From Bacillus tequilensis KCTC 13622 (GTDB lineage Bacteria; Bacillota; Bacilli; Bacillales; Bacillaceae): a DNA stretch of 64,000 nucleotides. Both the position numbers and the translations under genes were made by a program. Below, piece by piece: positions 63,736 through 64,000 of the stretch. The DNA is taken from positions 434,001-498,000 of the forward strand of contig NZ_AYTO01000041.1 in assembly GCF_000507145.1 (NCBI RefSeq). Reading direction: 5' to 3'. The notes under the pieces are model-generated. The model was not told where the DNA came from and ran no database searches. It was given only the letters and a program-made list of their open reading frames with translations. Numbering within the stretch: the first letter of the stretch is position 1; the number at the start of each line of letters is the position of its first letter.

Positions 63736-64000
63736 ATGGACGTATCCATCCCGAAACATCAGCACAAAACAGTATGCCGAACGGAATACGACACCCTGCA
63801 AAAAGTGATTTTATGCAAACCCGAGCATATGGCCATAAAAGATGTGATAAACGAAACCCAAAAACATTTTGAAGATGACAATATTCACGTGAAAACAGCC
63901 TCAGATCAGCATAGCCGCTTAGTTGAAACACTCAGTTTACACAACATCGAAGTCATTCTATTGCCCGTACGCGACGGACTCCCCGAACAGGTCTTCACCC
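63736..64000 (+). CDS. ykgA: YkgA, arginine dihydrolase/DDAH-like amidinotransferase-fold protein (3' partial)
   Basis: The frame starts at the ATG at 63736 after AGGAGGAG and remains open to the window end (88 codons). The N-terminus (TEYDTLQKVILCKPEHMAI) is the first strand of the amidinotransferase/dimethylarginine hydrolase fold, and locus context (next to ykhA) agrees with YkgA. Catalytic residues lie beyond the window. Confidence 0.8.
   Translation, partial: MDVSIPKHQHKTVCRTEYDTLQKVILCKPEHMAIKDVINETQKHFEDDNIHVKTASDQHSRLVETLSLHNIEVILLPVRDGLPEQVFT

Overview
This window is a stretch of core chromosome from a bacterium of the Bacillus subtilis group. Nearly every gene can be matched by sequence and order to the clpE-to-ykgA interval of B. 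subtilis 168 as I remember it, reading in the opposite direction. Proteins look very similar but not identical to those of 168, gene content differs in places, and spore genes (sspD, spo0E, kinD, kinE), SigD/SigB/SigG/SigI-type promoters and many Gram-positive riboswitches fit this assignment. No rRNA, tRNA, insertion sequence, prophage or CRISPR array was seen.

Layout. 1-7.1 kb: end of clpE, the flagellar stator motAB, the MarR repressor mhqR, sporulation kinase kinD, eag, the Spo0A~P phosphatase spo0E, and ykvA. 7.1-15.1 kb: the complete methionine salvage region (mtnD-B-X-W, mtnE, mtnU, mtnK-A) with two SAM riboswitches. 15.1-25.4 kb: ogt-kinE, ykrP, two tiny genes, ktrD (K+ transport), htpX and its regulator ykrK, sspD, and the heat-responsive pair sigI-rsgI. 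25.6-38.8 kb: ykoY with its Mn2+ riboswitch, ykoX, the diguanylate cyclase/phosphodiesterase dgcW, the spore end-joining pair ku-ligD, the membrane/glycosyl pair ykoS-ykoT, ykoQ, ykoP, a frame-broken ykoN and ykoM. 38.9-46 kb: ykoL-ykzB and tnrA sharing a perfect TnrA box, mgtE with an M-box, and the thiamine-precursor transporter ykoFEDC with a TPP riboswitch. 46-54.7 kb: rsbRB, ispA, metE (SAM riboswitch), an unassigned histidine phosphatase, guaD, a SunS-like glycosyltransferase with TPRs, ohrB, and decayed ohrR and ohrA. 54.7-64 kb: proBA (T-box), purU, the guanidine exporter ykkCD (guanidine-I riboswitch), ykkB, ykkA, ykjA, a frameshifted ykzH, hmp (NsrR-like dyads), ykhA and the start of ykgA.

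How it works together. The window is dominated by small nutrient and stress circuits with their sensors attached: methionine and SAM (mtn genes, metE), Mg2+ (mgtE), Mn2+ (ykoY), thiamine (ykoFEDC), proline (proBA), guanidine (ykkCD), nitrogen (tnrA, ykzB-ykoL, guaD), nitric oxide (hmp), and sporulation (kinD, kinE, spo0E, sspD, ku-ligD). I count eight riboswitch or T-box leaders in 64 kb.

Points of most interest. (1) The organic-peroxide locus is half dead: ohrR carries two frame lesions and ohrA an in-frame stop, while SigB-type ohrB is intact. (2) A 40-codon ORF with a strong ribosome binding site sits between the M-box and mgtE and looks translationally coupled to it. (3) The ykoGHIJ block known from 168 is absent and a 45-codon gene lies there. 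(4) A Fur-like element fills the promoter spacer of the TPP-controlled ykoFEDC operon. (5) A SunS-like glycosyltransferase and a histidine phosphatase flank guaD at positions where I recall no gene in 168. Comparisons with 168 are from memory and were not computed. I did not find a clearly novel multi-gene system.
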